This document shows, piece after piece, positions 48,333 through 57,783 of a stretch of DNA of 64,000 nucleotides. Where the stretch lies: assembly GCA_029547805.1 (NCBI GenBank), contig JAKPOP010000010.1, forward strand, positions 397,675 to 461,674, in the 5' to 3' direction. The notes beneath the pieces are model-generated. The model was not told where the DNA came from and searched no databases. It saw only the letters and a list, made by a program, of their open reading frames with translations. The stretch's first letter is position 1, and each line of letters starts with the position of its first letter. The translations under genes and the position numbers were made by a program. Source of the stretch: Deltaproteobacteria bacterium. Its GTDB lineage: Bacteria; Myxococcota_A; UBA9042; DTJE01.

Positions 48333-50066
48333 ATGAACCCATGGACCAAGGCACGTCTGCTGGCCCATGTGGCCTGGTGGCGGATGACCTGGAGCCGCCA
48401 TGACCTGGACTACCGTCCCCCGGGCCTGGACCCCCGGCGATTCCTGACGGCCCGGGAGGCCGCCGATCGGGTGGCCGACGGGACGGTCTGCTTCTGCAAT
48501 GGCATGGCCGGCAACGGCCGCTGCAGCATCTTCTTCTGGGCCCTCCGGGACCGGTTCCTCCGGACCGGCCACCCCCGGGACCTCACCTGGATCACCGTCG
48601 GCGCCCAGGGAGGCCGTGGGAAGGCCCCCGGGACCCTGGAAGAGATCTGCCTGCCGGGTCTGATCACTCGCCACATCGGAGGTCACCTGGAGACCAAGAA
48701 GGCCCTGCTCCGACTGGCGGACCTGGGCCAGGTGCGCCTGCACACGATGCCCCAGGGCCAGATGACCTTCCTGCTGGAGGCCCAGGCCCGGGGCGAGGAC
48801 TCGGTCCGGAGCACAACGGGGGTGGGGACCTTCCTGGACCCCCGGGTCGGCCGGGGCAGCCGGGTCTGGGGAGAGGACGACGAGGCCTTCATCGAGGCGG
48901 ACGGTGATGCCCTGCGCTACCGCCTGCCCCGGGTCCAGAACACCTTCCTGTCGGCGTCCTACGCCGACGCGGAGGGCAACATCTACATGCGCCACGCCAC
49001 GACCCTGACCGAGATCCGGGAGTCGGTCCGGGCGGCCCGGGCCAACGGGGGCCAGGTCTTCGCCGGCGTCGCGGACCTGGTCCCGCCGTGCCCCGAGGAG
49101 GTCTTCCTGCCCGCCTCGGAGGTGGACGGCATCGTGGTCCACCCCTGGACCGAGCAGACCGGATCGGTCCAGCAACGCCACTACTGGCCCATGTTCACGA
49201 CCCGAGCCGACGTCTCCCCGATCGAGGGCGCCGCCCGGACGAAGTTCCTCAACGAGACGGTCCGGATCACCCCCCGGCGAGGACCGGTGGAGGACGCCCT
49301 GGCCCGCCTGGGGGCCCGGGTCTTCTGTGCCATCTCCCGCCCCGGGGCCCTGGTCAACATCGGCGTCGGGATGCCCGAGGAGGTCTGCCGGGCGGTGGTC
49401 CAGGCCGGCTTCATCAATGACGTGCAGTTCATGAGCGAGACGGGGGTCATCGGAGGGCTGCCGGCGCCGGGGGTCTTCTTCGGCGCCGCCATCTGCCCCA
49501 CCCGGATGGTCTCCTCGGCGGAGGTCTTCCACCTGGCCTATCGGGAACTGGACACGACGATCCTGGGCCTGCTGGAGGTGGACTCGGAGGGGAACGTCAA
49601 CGTCTCCCGCCGGGGGCCCCGGGCCCTGGACTACGTCGGCCCCGGGGGACTGCCGGACCTGACCGCCGCTGCCCGGAACATCCTCTTCGTTGGTTCATGG
49701 CAGGAGGGGGCCCGCTACGCCATCCGGGACGGCCGGCTGGTCTGCCTGCGACCGGGCAGGCCCAAGTTCCTGGACCGGGTCGCCGAGGTGACCTTCTCGG
49801 GGCGCTGGGCGATCTCCCAGGGGAAGATGGTGCGCTATGCGACGCCGGTGGGGGTCTTCCGGTTGACCGATCGGGGCGTCGAGGTCGAGGCGGTGATGCC
49901 CGGCGTGGACCTGCGGCGGGACGTCCTGGAGGGAGCCCCGATCCATCTGGTGGCCCCGGAGGGCGAGGTGCCGGTGGTGGATGCCTCGGTATTGACGGGC
50001 CGGGACTTCCGGATCCGGTGGGGGGGCCTGCCCTGGGAGAACCCCCCGGCGTCGGGGCGCCCCTAG
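48333..50066 (+). CDS. Family I CoA-transferase (Pct/YdiF-like)
   Basis: This 577-residue protein has fused alpha and beta subunits of a family I acyl-CoA:acetate/propionate CoA-transferase. The alpha part (about 40-300) includes GMAGNGR; the beta part holds the active-site glutamate Glu369 in FMSETGVIGG, preceded by NIGVGMPEEV. Such enzymes move CoA between short-chain acids. Length exceeds YdiF by about 45 residues, owing mainly to an N-terminal Arg-Trp rich extension. It is 3 bases after wlbC, so it is in the glycan operon by position, yet its chemistry does not fit that pathway. Confidence 0.85.
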   Translation: MNPWTKARLLAHVAWWRMTWSRHDLDYRPPGLDPRRFLTAREAADRVADGTVCFCNGMAGNGRCSIFFWALRDRFLRTGHPRDLTWITVGAQGGRGKAPGTLEEICLPGLITRHIGGHLETKKALLRLADLGQVRLHTMPQGQMTFLLEAQARGEDSVRSTTGVGTFLDPRVGRGSRVWGEDDEAFIEADGDALRYRLPRVQNTFLSASYADAEGNIYMRHATTLTEIRESVRAARANGGQVFAGVADLVPPCPEEVFLPASEVDGIVVHPWTEQTGSVQQRHYWPMFTTRADVSPIEGAARTKFLNETVRITPRRGPVEDALARLGARVFCAISRPGALVNIGVGMPEEVCRAVVQAGFINDVQFMSETGVIGGLPAPGVFFGAAICPTRMVSSAEVFHLAYRELDTTILGLLEVDSEGNVNVSRRGPRALDYVGPGGLPDLTAAARNILFVGSWQEGARYAIRDGRLVCLRPGRPKFLDRVAEVTFSGRWAISQGKMVRYATPVGVFRLTDRGVEVEAVMPGVDLRRDVLEGAPIHLVAPEGEVPVVDASVLTGRDFRIRWGGLPWENPPASGRP

Positions 50067-51190
50067 ACAGGCCCGACGGACCTCGCCCCCAGCACCGAGG
50101 CCAGGTGGTCCGCCACCCGATCGGCAGCCCGGCCGTCACCGTAGAGGGCAGGACGGTCCGGTGGCAGTGGACCCTGTTCGAGAGCCTGGCGCACCGCCGC
50201 CTCGATCCGGTCGGCGTCGGCCCCCGCCAGCCGGTTCGCCCCGGCCTGCACCGATTCCACCCACTCGGTCTCGTCCCGGAGCGTCACGCAGGGAACCCCC
50301 AGCAGGTAGGCCTCCTTCTGGATGCCCCCGGAGTCGGTCACGACCACCGCAGCCCGGGCCATCATTCCCAGCATCTCCAGGTAGGGAAGCGGGGGCAGGC
50401 CCCTCACCCCGGACGGCAACGTCCGGCCCGACGTCCGCAGGCGTTCCTGGACCCTTGGATGCATCGGGAACCACAGGGGCAGATGGCGAGCCAACCGCCC
50501 CAGTCCCTCCAGGATCGCCGCCAGGCGGACCGGGTCGTCGGTGTTCTCGGCCCGGTGACAGGTCACGACCCCGAAAGGTCCGGCGATCCCCATCACCCCC
50601 GACGGCGGAAACGGGGCCCGGGGCGCGAAGGTGATCACCGCATCGGCCATCACGTCACCAGTCAGGGCGATGCCCTCCCGGATGCCCTCCCGCCGCAGGT
50701 TCTCCTCGGCCACCGGCGTGGAGCAGTAGTGCCAGGTGGCCAGGTGGTCCGTCACGACCCGGTTCAGTTCCTCGGGCATCCGCCGGTTGAACGACCGCAT
50801 CCCCGCCTCGACATGGGCCACCGGGACGTGCAGTTTCGCCGCCGCCAGGGCCCCGGCCACGGTCGAGTTGGTGTCCCCGAAGACCAGCACGGCGTCAGCC
50901 GGCTCCCGCAGCAAGACCTGTTCGACCCCCTGGAGCACCCGGGCCGTCTGCTCCCCGTGAGTCCCGGACCCCACGCCCAACTGATGGTCCTCCCGAGGAA
51001 TGCCCATCTGCCGAAAGAAGACATCCGACATCTCCGGGTCATAGTGCTGGCCCGTGTGGAGAATGCGCTCCCGGATCCCCCGGGATCGAATCGCCAGGCT
51101 GACCACGGCCGCCTTCACAAACTGGGGTCGGGCTCCCACCACCGTCAGCACCCGGGGTCCCTCTTCCCCGGCCCTCGGTCCCTCGTTCAC
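50063..51190 (-). CDS. wecB: UDP-GlcNAc 2-epimerase family, WecB/WbpI-like
   Basis: This 375-residue non-hydrolysing 2-epimerase family enzyme begins VLTVVGARPQFVKAA and has GDTNS (about 100), HVEAGMRS, PEELNRVVTDHL and SGGIQKEA motifs. WecB makes UDP-ManNAc; WbpI acts on UDP-GlcNAc3NAcA to give UDP-ManNAc3NAcA. Given wbpA, wlbA, wlbB and wlbC homologues in this window, the WbpI role is plausible; sequence alone cannot decide. The start is GTG after GGGAGG. It converges with the CoA-transferase gene with a 4-base overlap. Confidence 0.88.
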   Translation of the reverse strand: MNEGPRAGEEGPRVLTVVGARPQFVKAAVVSLAIRSRGIRERILHTGQHYDPEMSDVFFRQMGIPREDHQLGVGSGTHGEQTARVLQGVEQVLLREPADAVLVFGDTNSTVAGALAAAKLHVPVAHVEAGMRSFNRRMPEELNRVVTDHLATWHYCSTPVAEENLRREGIREGIALTGDVMADAVITFAPRAPFPPSGVMGIAGPFGVVTCHRAENTDDPVRLAAILEGLGRLARHLPLWFPMHPRVQERLRTSGRTLPSGVRGLPPLPYLEMLGMMARAAVVVTDSGGIQKEAYLLGVPCVTLRDETEWVESVQAGANRLAGADADRIEAAVRQALEQGPLPPDRPALYGDGRAADRVADHLASVLGARSVGPV

Positions 51191-51290
51191 CTGTGCCTCC
51201 CTCGGTGTCCCAGAGTGCCTGAAAGCATCGCACACCCGTCCCCGATGCCCAAACCGGGAACATCCGGGTCCCTGTCTTCGATTCCTCCCC

Positions 51291-53666
51291 ATGACCGCTC
51301 GCCTGTCCCCGGCCCTGATCGCCTTCCTGGTCCACTGGGCGGGTCTGCTGGCCGCGGGTCTTCTGGGTCCCGTCCACGCCCTGGCCGCCGGGGTCGGAGT
51401 CGCCGGGGTCGCCGGAGTCCACCTGACCCTCCGGCGGCGCCGCCCGCCTCCGGTGCTGTGGTGCCTCGGGGCCATCGGGGCCGCCGGTCCTCTCTCCCTG
51501 GCCCTGCGCCCGGGAACCCCGATCCCCGGTGCCGGACTGCCAGGACCCCCGGACCCGGTCCAGGTCGAGGTCACGGTCCAGGAGGTCCTTCGCCAGGACC
51601 CCATTGCGGCGGAGGCCCTGGTCCGGGTCGATCGCCTCGACGACCCCTCGGGCCTCGCCCGCCTTCCGGAGGACCTCCTCGTGGTGTTCCGGGGGCCCGG
51701 GGACCTCGCCCTCTGGCGCTCCCAGGTCCTGGCCTGTCGAGCCCGCTGGGTCCCTGCCCCCCCTCCCTCGGAGGTCCTCGGGCCCCGCTGGCCCGTTCCG
51801 ACGCAGCGCCCCCGCCTGCTGGCGGACCGGTCCTCGACCCCGGTGGTGGTGAGGGACCCGACGCGGGCGGACCTCGGGGCCTGGGACCGCCTGCGACATG
51901 GCCTGGGCCGGAGGCTGATCCAGGGTCTCGGGGATCGGGAGGCGGCACTGGTCCTGGCCGTGACCCTCGGGGAGGGCCGGGCGGTTCCGAAGGACCTCCG
52001 GGCGGACCTGGCGGACCTGGGCACGGCCCACATCCTCTGCGTCTCGGGACTCCACGTCACCGTGGCAGCCTGGATCGCCGGTCTGCTGGTGACCCGCCTG
52101 CTGGGTCCCCTGCTGGTCCGTCGCCGCCCCCAGACGAACCTCGTGGGCCTCGAGCGCCTGGCCTCTCTGCTGGCGGCCCTGGCCTTCGCGGCCCTGGCGG
52201 GCTTTCCGGTATCGGCGATCCGGGCCGCCGGGATGTTTGGGATGGCGACCCTCGGGGCCCTGCTGGGCCGCCCGTCGACCCTGGCCAACGCCCTGGGCCT
52301 GGCAGGCCTGGTGGACCTGGTCCTGTGGCCGACGGACGCCTTCGACCTCTCCTTTGACCTCTCCTACGGGGCCTTGCTGGGCCTGGCCCTCCTCTCCCCG
52401 ACCGGGGTCCACCCTCCCGGGGCCTCTCGGGGTCTGGCACGCCTGGGTGCATGGCTCGGCCATGGGCTCCGGGCCTCGCTGGCCGCCACCCTGGGCACCA
52501 CGCCCTGGACCCTGGCATTGCTGGGCCAGGGGAGCCTCCTGGGGCCTCTGGCGAATCTCGTGGTGCTGCCCACATTCTCCTTCCTGGTGATGCCCGCGAT
52601 CTTCGGGCAACTGCTGCTGGCGGTCCTGGTGCCTGCCGCAGTCCCCTCCACGGCTCCGGCCATCCACGGCCTCCTGGTCCTCTTCCTGGACGTCCAGGCC
52701 TGGGCAGGGTCTTCGGTCCCGGCCCTCCGGGCCCCCTCGCTGGAGGTCTTCCTCGCATCCGCGACACTGCTGGCGCTCGCCTGGGGCCTCCTGTCAGGCC
52801 TGCGGGGCCGACCCCTGGCGGCCCTGGGGGCCGTGGGTCTCTGGATCGGAGCCATCACTGGGCCTCGGGAGGCCCCGCCGTCGGCGGGGTCGCTGGTGCT
52901 GGAGGTGCTGCCGGTCGGCAAGGGGGATGCGCTGTTGATCCGGTGCCCCAACGGAGACCGATGGCTGGTGGACACGGGCGAGGCCCGCACGGCCGAAACC
53001 CTGGTGACCCAGATCCGATCCCGGGGCATCCGGCGCCTCCGGGGGGTCGTGCTGACCCATGCCGACGAGGACCACGTGGGCGGAACCTCCGCCCTCCTTC
53101 GATCGATCCGGGTCCAGGAGGTCCGGGTCTCCCGCCCCGTTCGGGGCGACTCGCCGCTGCGAGAGGTGCTGGAAGGCGTCCCGACGGTGCCCGTCCAGGC
53201 CTTCGAGGCCGGCCAGCCGGTGATCCCCGACTGCGGCGACCCCACGATGGCCCTCTGGCCGCCGCCGGGGGAGGACCTCCACGGAAACGGGGCCTCCCTG
53301 GTCTTCCCCCTGGGCCTGGCGGGCCGACGGGTCCTTCTGACCGGCGACCTGGAGGCCCCCGAGGAGAATCGCCTCCTGGACCAGGGCCGGGTTCCCCGGG
53401 CCGATGTCCTGAAACTGGGCCACCACGGGAGCCCAGGGGCCTCGTCCCAGGCCTTCCTCGAGGCCGTCTCACCCCGATTCGCACTGGTTTCCGGCTTTCG
53501 CACCCGGCGCCAGAGGGGCCCGTCCCTCGAGACCCGGCAACGGGTCGAGGAGGTCGGGGCGAAGTGGCTGGACGCCACTGCCCTCGGGGGCCTACGGGTG
53601 GTCCTGACCCCCGACGGGGAGGTCCTGGCCGGAGGCCGGAAGACCCCCGGCCCCTGGGCTCACTGA
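51291..53666 (+). CDS. comEC: ComEC/Rec2 competence channel
   Basis: ComEC carries single-stranded DNA across the inner membrane during natural transformation. The 791-residue protein shows an N-terminal membrane and OB-fold region (about 1-180), the competence membrane domain (about 200-520 with GTAHILCVSGLHV and seven or more helices) and a C-terminal metallo-beta-lactamase domain with LTHADEDHVGG and GHHGS. Length is normal. The ATG lacks a clear ribosome binding site. Its 3-prime end overlaps the convergent nuclease gene by 75 bases. No other competence genes are in the window. Confidence 0.9.
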   Translation: MTARLSPALIAFLVHWAGLLAAGLLGPVHALAAGVGVAGVAGVHLTLRRRRPPPVLWCLGAIGAAGPLSLALRPGTPIPGAGLPGPPDPVQVEVTVQEVLRQDPIAAEALVRVDRLDDPSGLARLPEDLLVVFRGPGDLALWRSQVLACRARWVPAPPPSEVLGPRWPVPTQRPRLLADRSSTPVVVRDPTRADLGAWDRLRHGLGRRLIQGLGDREAALVLAVTLGEGRAVPKDLRADLADLGTAHILCVSGLHVTVAAWIAGLLVTRLLGPLLVRRRPQTNLVGLERLASLLAALAFAALAGFPVSAIRAAGMFGMATLGALLGRPSTLANALGLAGLVDLVLWPTDAFDLSFDLSYGALLGLALLSPTGVHPPGASRGLARLGAWLGHGLRASLAATLGTTPWTLALLGQGSLLGPLANLVVLPTFSFLVMPAIFGQLLLAVLVPAAVPSTAPAIHGLLVLFLDVQAWAGSSVPALRAPSLEVFLASATLLALAWGLLSGLRGRPLAALGAVGLWIGAITGPREAPPSAGSLVLEVLPVGKGDALLIRCPNGDRWLVDTGEARTAETLVTQIRSRGIRRLRGVVLTHADEDHVGGTSALLRSIRVQEVRVSRPVRGDSPLREVLEGVPTVPVQAFEAGQPVIPDCGDPTMALWPPPGEDLHGNGASLVFPLGLAGRRVLLTGDLEAPEENRLLDQGRVPRADVLKLGHHGSPGASSQAFLEAVSPRFALVSGFRTRRQRGPSLETRQRVEEVGAKWLDATALGGLRVVLTPDGEVLAGGRKTPGPWAH

Positions 53667-54287
53667 CCGATAGCGGGCCGATCGAGGATGGGGATACTTC
53701 CACCCGAAGTCCTCACAGAATCCCTCCCGGACCATCCATTCCCCGTAGTCGGTGCCGTCGGGCAGGCGCACGTAGGCCAGGACCCGGCCATAGGGATCCC
53801 GAGAGAAGGGGCCCTCCAGCGTCACCGCCTGCTCCTCCAGCAACCGTCTCGCCTGGCGCTTCGCCGCAATCCCCCGGGGCACCTGCCAGTCGCAGTCGTG
53901 ACGCCCCTGCCGGCCATCCCGCGCACACTTCGCGTTGTGGCTCGATTCCGGGCAGTCGATGCCCAGGACCCGGATCTTCTCCCTGCCCTGGGGCCCCCGG
54001 ACCGTGAGGGTATCGCCGTCGGCCACCGACACCACCTGGACGGTCCGCCGGGGCCCGGACCAGGGCTCCTCCCGGCCTGGTCCCGGGGCGCCAGACCGGG
54101 AAGCCGCCCCATCCTGCGGCACCCGTTCCGGGTGGCAGTGCCGTTGTCCCGAGGGGACCCCGTACCGGGCGCAGTTCCGACGACAGACATGGCAGCCCTG
54201 GCCGTCCACGGGTCCGGGATGCCCCTGCGCAACGATCGGGACCACGCCCATCAACGCCGCGACGAGGGCTGCCAGCCACCGGTTCAT
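53592..54287 (-). CDS. Secreted thermonuclease-like (SNase) protein
   Basis: This 231-residue protein has a signal peptide (1-20), a short Cys-His motif (GCHVCRRNCARYG, then RHCH) typical of YHYH-like small domains, and an SNase fold from about residue 95 (VVSVADGDTLTVR, RVLGIDCPES, DPYGRVLAYVRL) with the catalytic Arg, Glu and Arg positions present. The last 35 residues depart from the family and overlap ComEC coding DNA, so the end may be altered. ATG follows GGAGG. It lies 31 bases after the surface lipoprotein gene. Confidence 0.8.
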   Translation of the reverse strand: MNRWLAALVAALMGVVPIVAQGHPGPVDGQGCHVCRRNCARYGVPSGQRHCHPERVPQDGAASRSGAPGPGREEPWSGPRRTVQVVSVADGDTLTVRGPQGREKIRVLGIDCPESSHNAKCARDGRQGRHDCDWQVPRGIAAKRQARRLLEEQAVTLEGPFSRDPYGRVLAYVRLPDGTDYGEWMVREGFCEDFGWKYPHPRSARYRSVSPGAGGLPASGQDLPVGGQDHP

Positions 54288-54318
54288 GGATGCCTCCGAG
54301 GTCGGAGACCCGAGGCCA

Positions 54319-57300
54319 TCAGGACGTGAGACAGAGGGTGTCGTACTCGATCCGGATCTTCTGGCCGGGCTGGGGCATGCAGGGCCCCTGCTCATCGAAG
54401 ACCACCGAGTTGGAGGGGGCGTCGTACCGCCAGCCCGCCGTGCAGGTCTGACCGGCCACCTGCACCGTCACCGTGGCCGGGTCCGCCAGGCGGGACAGGA
54501 AGAACTGGACCTTCGGGTGGAACGAGACGGTGCCCACCTGGTTCATGATGGGGGCATAGGAGTCCTTGCAGATGGAGTCGTAGAGGCCCCCGGTCTGCTG
54601 CACGACATCGATGTAGCGCTTCCCCTCGTCGGCGGTGCCCCCGTCCGACGCGACGCAATCGCCCGTGCTGCTGCCGCTGCCGCTCGGCCTGGCGGGCACG
54701 CCTTCGACCCCCACGATGGCATTCACGTGCATCATGTTCAGGTTGTACCAGCCCTTGATGTTCTTGAAGAAGTCCACGTAGAAGGCCGTCCCGGCCGACG
54801 ACTGGTCCTCCTCGTCGGAGAGGATCAGGACCTCCAGCTGGGCATCGTCCCGGAGGAAGCCGGCGTTGTAGCCGCCGCATCGTCCGTTCACGCAGGAGTA
54901 GCCGCAGGTCGCCGGGTCTGGGCAGATGTTGGGGTCGCTGGTGCAGTCGGTGGTGGACGTGCAGGGAACGCCGGTGTCCGTCGCCAGGGGGGCCGACAGG
55001 GCCGTCTGGGCCGCCTGCAGGCCCGCCTCCTGGCTGTCAGACCCACCCTCGGACCCATACTGCACCATCTTTGCGAAATTGCCGCCGCTGGTGGGCGTCA
55101 GGTACCGGGGCGTCACCTTGTCGTCCCCGCGGTTGAGCCGCCCGATCACGTCCTCGTCCACGACGTTCACGCTGATCGCCCCAATATGGTAGTCGTTGTT
55201 CCAGACGGCGGCCTGGCCGATGAAGTCCCCGAAGGACCGGGCCAGCCGGGTCTGCTCCTCGGACATGGACACCGAGTCGTCGATGACGAAGAGGATGTCC
55301 ACCTCCTGGCCCGTGACCTGGGTGAACTCGTCCACCTGATGCGAGTCCCGGGTCCCCTCGCCGCCCAGCTTCACCATGACCGTCGGGGTGGACTGGTCGG
55401 TGGCCTGGATCCGCACCGAGCAGGTGTCCTTCCCCTCGTCCTGTGGCGCATAGACCACCTCGAAGCACTTGGGCACCCCGTTGCTGACCGACATGGGCAG
55501 TTTGGGCAGGCTCTTGACCCGCACCTCGGGGGTGCAGCCGACCGTCGAGATGTCCGTCACCTTCAAGGGGGCATTGCCCGAGTTGTAGATGCAGATCTTG
55601 TAGGTCTTGCTGAAGCACCCGATCGTGGTGAGACCGAACTTGACCTCCCCGGGGAGCACGCTGATCTTCGCGATGCCCGAGGCCCCCAGGATGTTGGCCT
55701 GGTAGGTCCCCGACGGCGAGGTCGGCGTCACGATCGTCTTGTTCAGCAGCTCGTCCCGGACCTCGACGGCCAGCAGGGCCGAGTAACTGTTCAGGAGCCC
55801 GAACAGCGGGCTCGCGGCCGGCGGGACGAACCGCACCGTCATCGGGGTGGTGGACCCTGGCGCCAGGCCGTCCTTCACCACCGGGGGCAGTCCCCCCAGC
55901 AGGAAGGTCCGGGAGGCGCTTCCCGTGAAGGGCGCGCCGCAGGTGGCCCCGCCGAACATCCCCGACTGGCAGTCCTGGATCAGGGCCCGCCGGAAGGTGC
56001 AGTAGCCGGTGCCCACGTTGATGATGTTGACCGTCCGCTCCTCGGGGAACCCGATGGCCACCGTGCCGAAGTTCACTCCACCGGGCATCAGGGCCACGTT
56101 GCACACCGGGGACCCGGACCGCTGGACCGTGATGGGGACGTCGATGACCTCGTGGCCCCGGTAGTCGGACTGGATGCGCAACGTGGCGGTCACCGTTCCC
56201 TTGTCCGGTCCCCGGTTCGTGAAGACCACCAGGATCCCCTCGGAACTCTCCCCGGCCACCTCAAAGGCCTCCAGACGGTCCCCCCGCTGGTTGCCCCGGA
56301 CCACCTCGATCTCGGTGCCGTAGGTCGTGTCAGAGACGTCGATGATGGAGACGGCCCCGATGTGCAGGGTGCCGTGACCGGCATTCTGCAACGTCACCTG
56401 ACGCTGCACCGGCGTCATCTGGGCCCCGAAGCCCAGGTCCACCGCGTCGGGAATCACCACCAGGACCGGGGCGTCGGGCCGCCCGAAGACGGGAATCGGG
56501 GTCGGGCTCTGGGACAGGTCGTTGCTGGCGATCATGACCTGGCCAATGGGGGTGCCGGGGTCCAGCAGGCCGACCTCCTTCGGGGTCCAGCCGACGGTCA
56601 GGTCCACCGACTTCCCGGGCTGGATCACCAGGTCCTGCCCGGGGGTCATCCCCTCCACGACGATGTTCGGGTCCGATCCGGGCCACAGGGTGATGCCCCC
56701 GTCGGGAATCACCAGGTCCGCATTGCCCTCGTTGGCCACCATCAGCAGCAGGTCCTTCCGCTGGTCCAGCGGCACCCACTGGAAGTCCAGCTGCCCGGGC
56801 GTCGCCACCAGGTGTGGTCCCAGTTCCTCTCCGAGCACGTCGAAGGACCAGTAGGACACCGTCCCCTGGGTCTCCCCGGCGACGACCAGCGCCGAGAAGT
56901 CCGCCCCGCCGCCCCGGGGCTCGTAGCGCATGACCAGGCCCATGGACTCCCCGGGGGCCAGCGTCACCGGCAGGCTCGACTGTCCCTCGGGCAACGCGAA
57001 GGCCTCGATGGTGAAGTCCACGCTGCCGTCCAGGCGGAGATAGATCTCCGTGACCGTGACGGCATCGGACCCGTAGTTCTTGAGCAGCACGTCCAGGTCC
57101 CGGAACTTCCCGACCTCCACCTGCCCGAAGTCGATGGGGTTCGGGTCGGTGTTCAGGTCCCCCACCTGTCCGTTCGCCGTGAGGCTGATCCGGGTCACGT
57201 TGCCCTGCTGGGCCACGTTGTGGGTGATGACCAGATAGCCGAAGTCCGCCAGGGAGTCCTTCGGGGTATAGGTCACCCGGATCTCGGTGGACTCTCCGAC

Positions 57301-57594
57301 GGCCAGGGTCTTCACCTCGGGCCCTTCGACCTGGAACTCCTGCTCCTTGACGCCCTCCAGATAGACCTGGTCCATCTCGACGACGCCGCTGGTCCCCACG
57401 TGGGTCAGGGTCACCGTCAGCGTCTTCGACTGGCCCAGCGCCACCGTGCCGTAGTTCAGGACGGTGGGATTCGCCAGCAGGTTCAGGTCCTCCGCCACGG
57501 AACCGCCGCTGTCCTTGCAGGAACAGCCGCTGCCCCCCGGGCCCGTCGCCAGCAGCAGGACGGTGCCCAACCAGATCCAGCGCGCCTTGTTCAT
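54319..57594 (-). CDS. Giant surface lipoprotein with ASH-like and VWA domains
   Basis: This 1091-residue lipoprotein (lipobox GSGC, Cys24) contains a series of beta-sandwich repeats of the choice-of-anchor D / ASH type (about residues 40-720; for example LNYGTVALGQSKTLTVTLTHVG, IDFGQVEVGK). From about 765 a VWA domain starts with the metal site DDSVSMS, interrupted by a Cys-rich insert near 890. It should be an outer-surface adhesion or scaffold protein. ATG follows GGAGG-type sequence; the promoter lies 50 bases upstream. No enzymatic motif. Confidence 0.85.
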   Translation of the reverse strand: MNKARWIWLGTVLLLATGPGGSGCSCKDSGGSVAEDLNLLANPTVLNYGTVALGQSKTLTVTLTHVGTSGVVEMDQVYLEGVKEQEFQVEGPEVKTLAVGESTEIRVTYTPKDSLADFGYLVITHNVAQQGNVTRISLTANGQVGDLNTDPNPIDFGQVEVGKFRDLDVLLKNYGSDAVTVTEIYLRLDGSVDFTIEAFALPEGQSSLPVTLAPGESMGLVMRYEPRGGGADFSALVVAGETQGTVSYWSFDVLGEELGPHLVATPGQLDFQWVPLDQRKDLLLMVANEGNADLVIPDGGITLWPGSDPNIVVEGMTPGQDLVIQPGKSVDLTVGWTPKEVGLLDPGTPIGQVMIASNDLSQSPTPIPVFGRPDAPVLVVIPDAVDLGFGAQMTPVQRQVTLQNAGHGTLHIGAVSIIDVSDTTYGTEIEVVRGNQRGDRLEAFEVAGESSEGILVVFTNRGPDKGTVTATLRIQSDYRGHEVIDVPITVQRSGSPVCNVALMPGGVNFGTVAIGFPEERTVNIINVGTGYCTFRRALIQDCQSGMFGGATCGAPFTGSASRTFLLGGLPPVVKDGLAPGSTTPMTVRFVPPAASPLFGLLNSYSALLAVEVRDELLNKTIVTPTSPSGTYQANILGASGIAKISVLPGEVKFGLTTIGCFSKTYKICIYNSGNAPLKVTDISTVGCTPEVRVKSLPKLPMSVSNGVPKCFEVVYAPQDEGKDTCSVRIQATDQSTPTVMVKLGGEGTRDSHQVDEFTQVTGQEVDILFVIDDSVSMSEEQTRLARSFGDFIGQAAVWNNDYHIGAISVNVVDEDVIGRLNRGDDKVTPRYLTPTSGGNFAKMVQYGSEGGSDSQEAGLQAAQTALSAPLATDTGVPCTSTTDCTSDPNICPDPATCGYSCVNGRCGGYNAGFLRDDAQLEVLILSDEEDQSSAGTAFYVDFFKNIKGWYNLNMMHVNAIVGVEGVPARPSGSGSSTGDCVASDGGTADEGKRYIDVVQQTGGLYDSICKDSYAPIMNQVGTVSFHPKVQFFLSRLADPATVTVQVAGQTCTAGWRYDAPSNSVVFDEQGPCMPQPGQKIRIEYDTLCLTS

Positions 57595-57642
57595 CGTGGA
57601 GCCCTCCCTGGAGAATCCGGCCCGGACGCCGGGTTCGGAATC

Positions 57643-57669
57643 ATTCTACGGATTCCCATCGCGGATCAA
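57643..57669 (-). promoter_or_regulatory. Promoter of the giant lipoprotein gene
   Basis: On the minus strand TTGATC and TAGAAT are 15 bases apart; the -10 is strong but the spacing is short, so confidence is moderate. Confidence 0.4.
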
Positions 57670-57742
57670 GGGGCATTTCATGGCTTTGCCGATCCTGGCA
57701 CAATGTGCCCAGTTCCGGATGGTTGACCGGTCGGGTCATCAG

Positions 57743-57754
57743 TCGTGCTAGACT
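57743..57754 (+). promoter_or_regulatory. Extended -10 element upstream of pduS
   Basis: CGTGCTAGACTC (extended -10 TGCTAGACT) sits 30 bases before the pduS GTG. A TTGACC lies 20 bases upstream, too far for a normal -35. The same 12-base word precedes ribE. Confidence 0.45.
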
Positions 57755-57783
57755 CCGCCGGACCGCGGAGGGGGACAGGGACC

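Noticed and set aside
53935-57726. A plus-strand frame of about 1260 codons opposite the giant lipoprotein
   Set aside because: The minus-strand protein has a lipobox, repeats and a VWA metal site; the opposite frame shows none.
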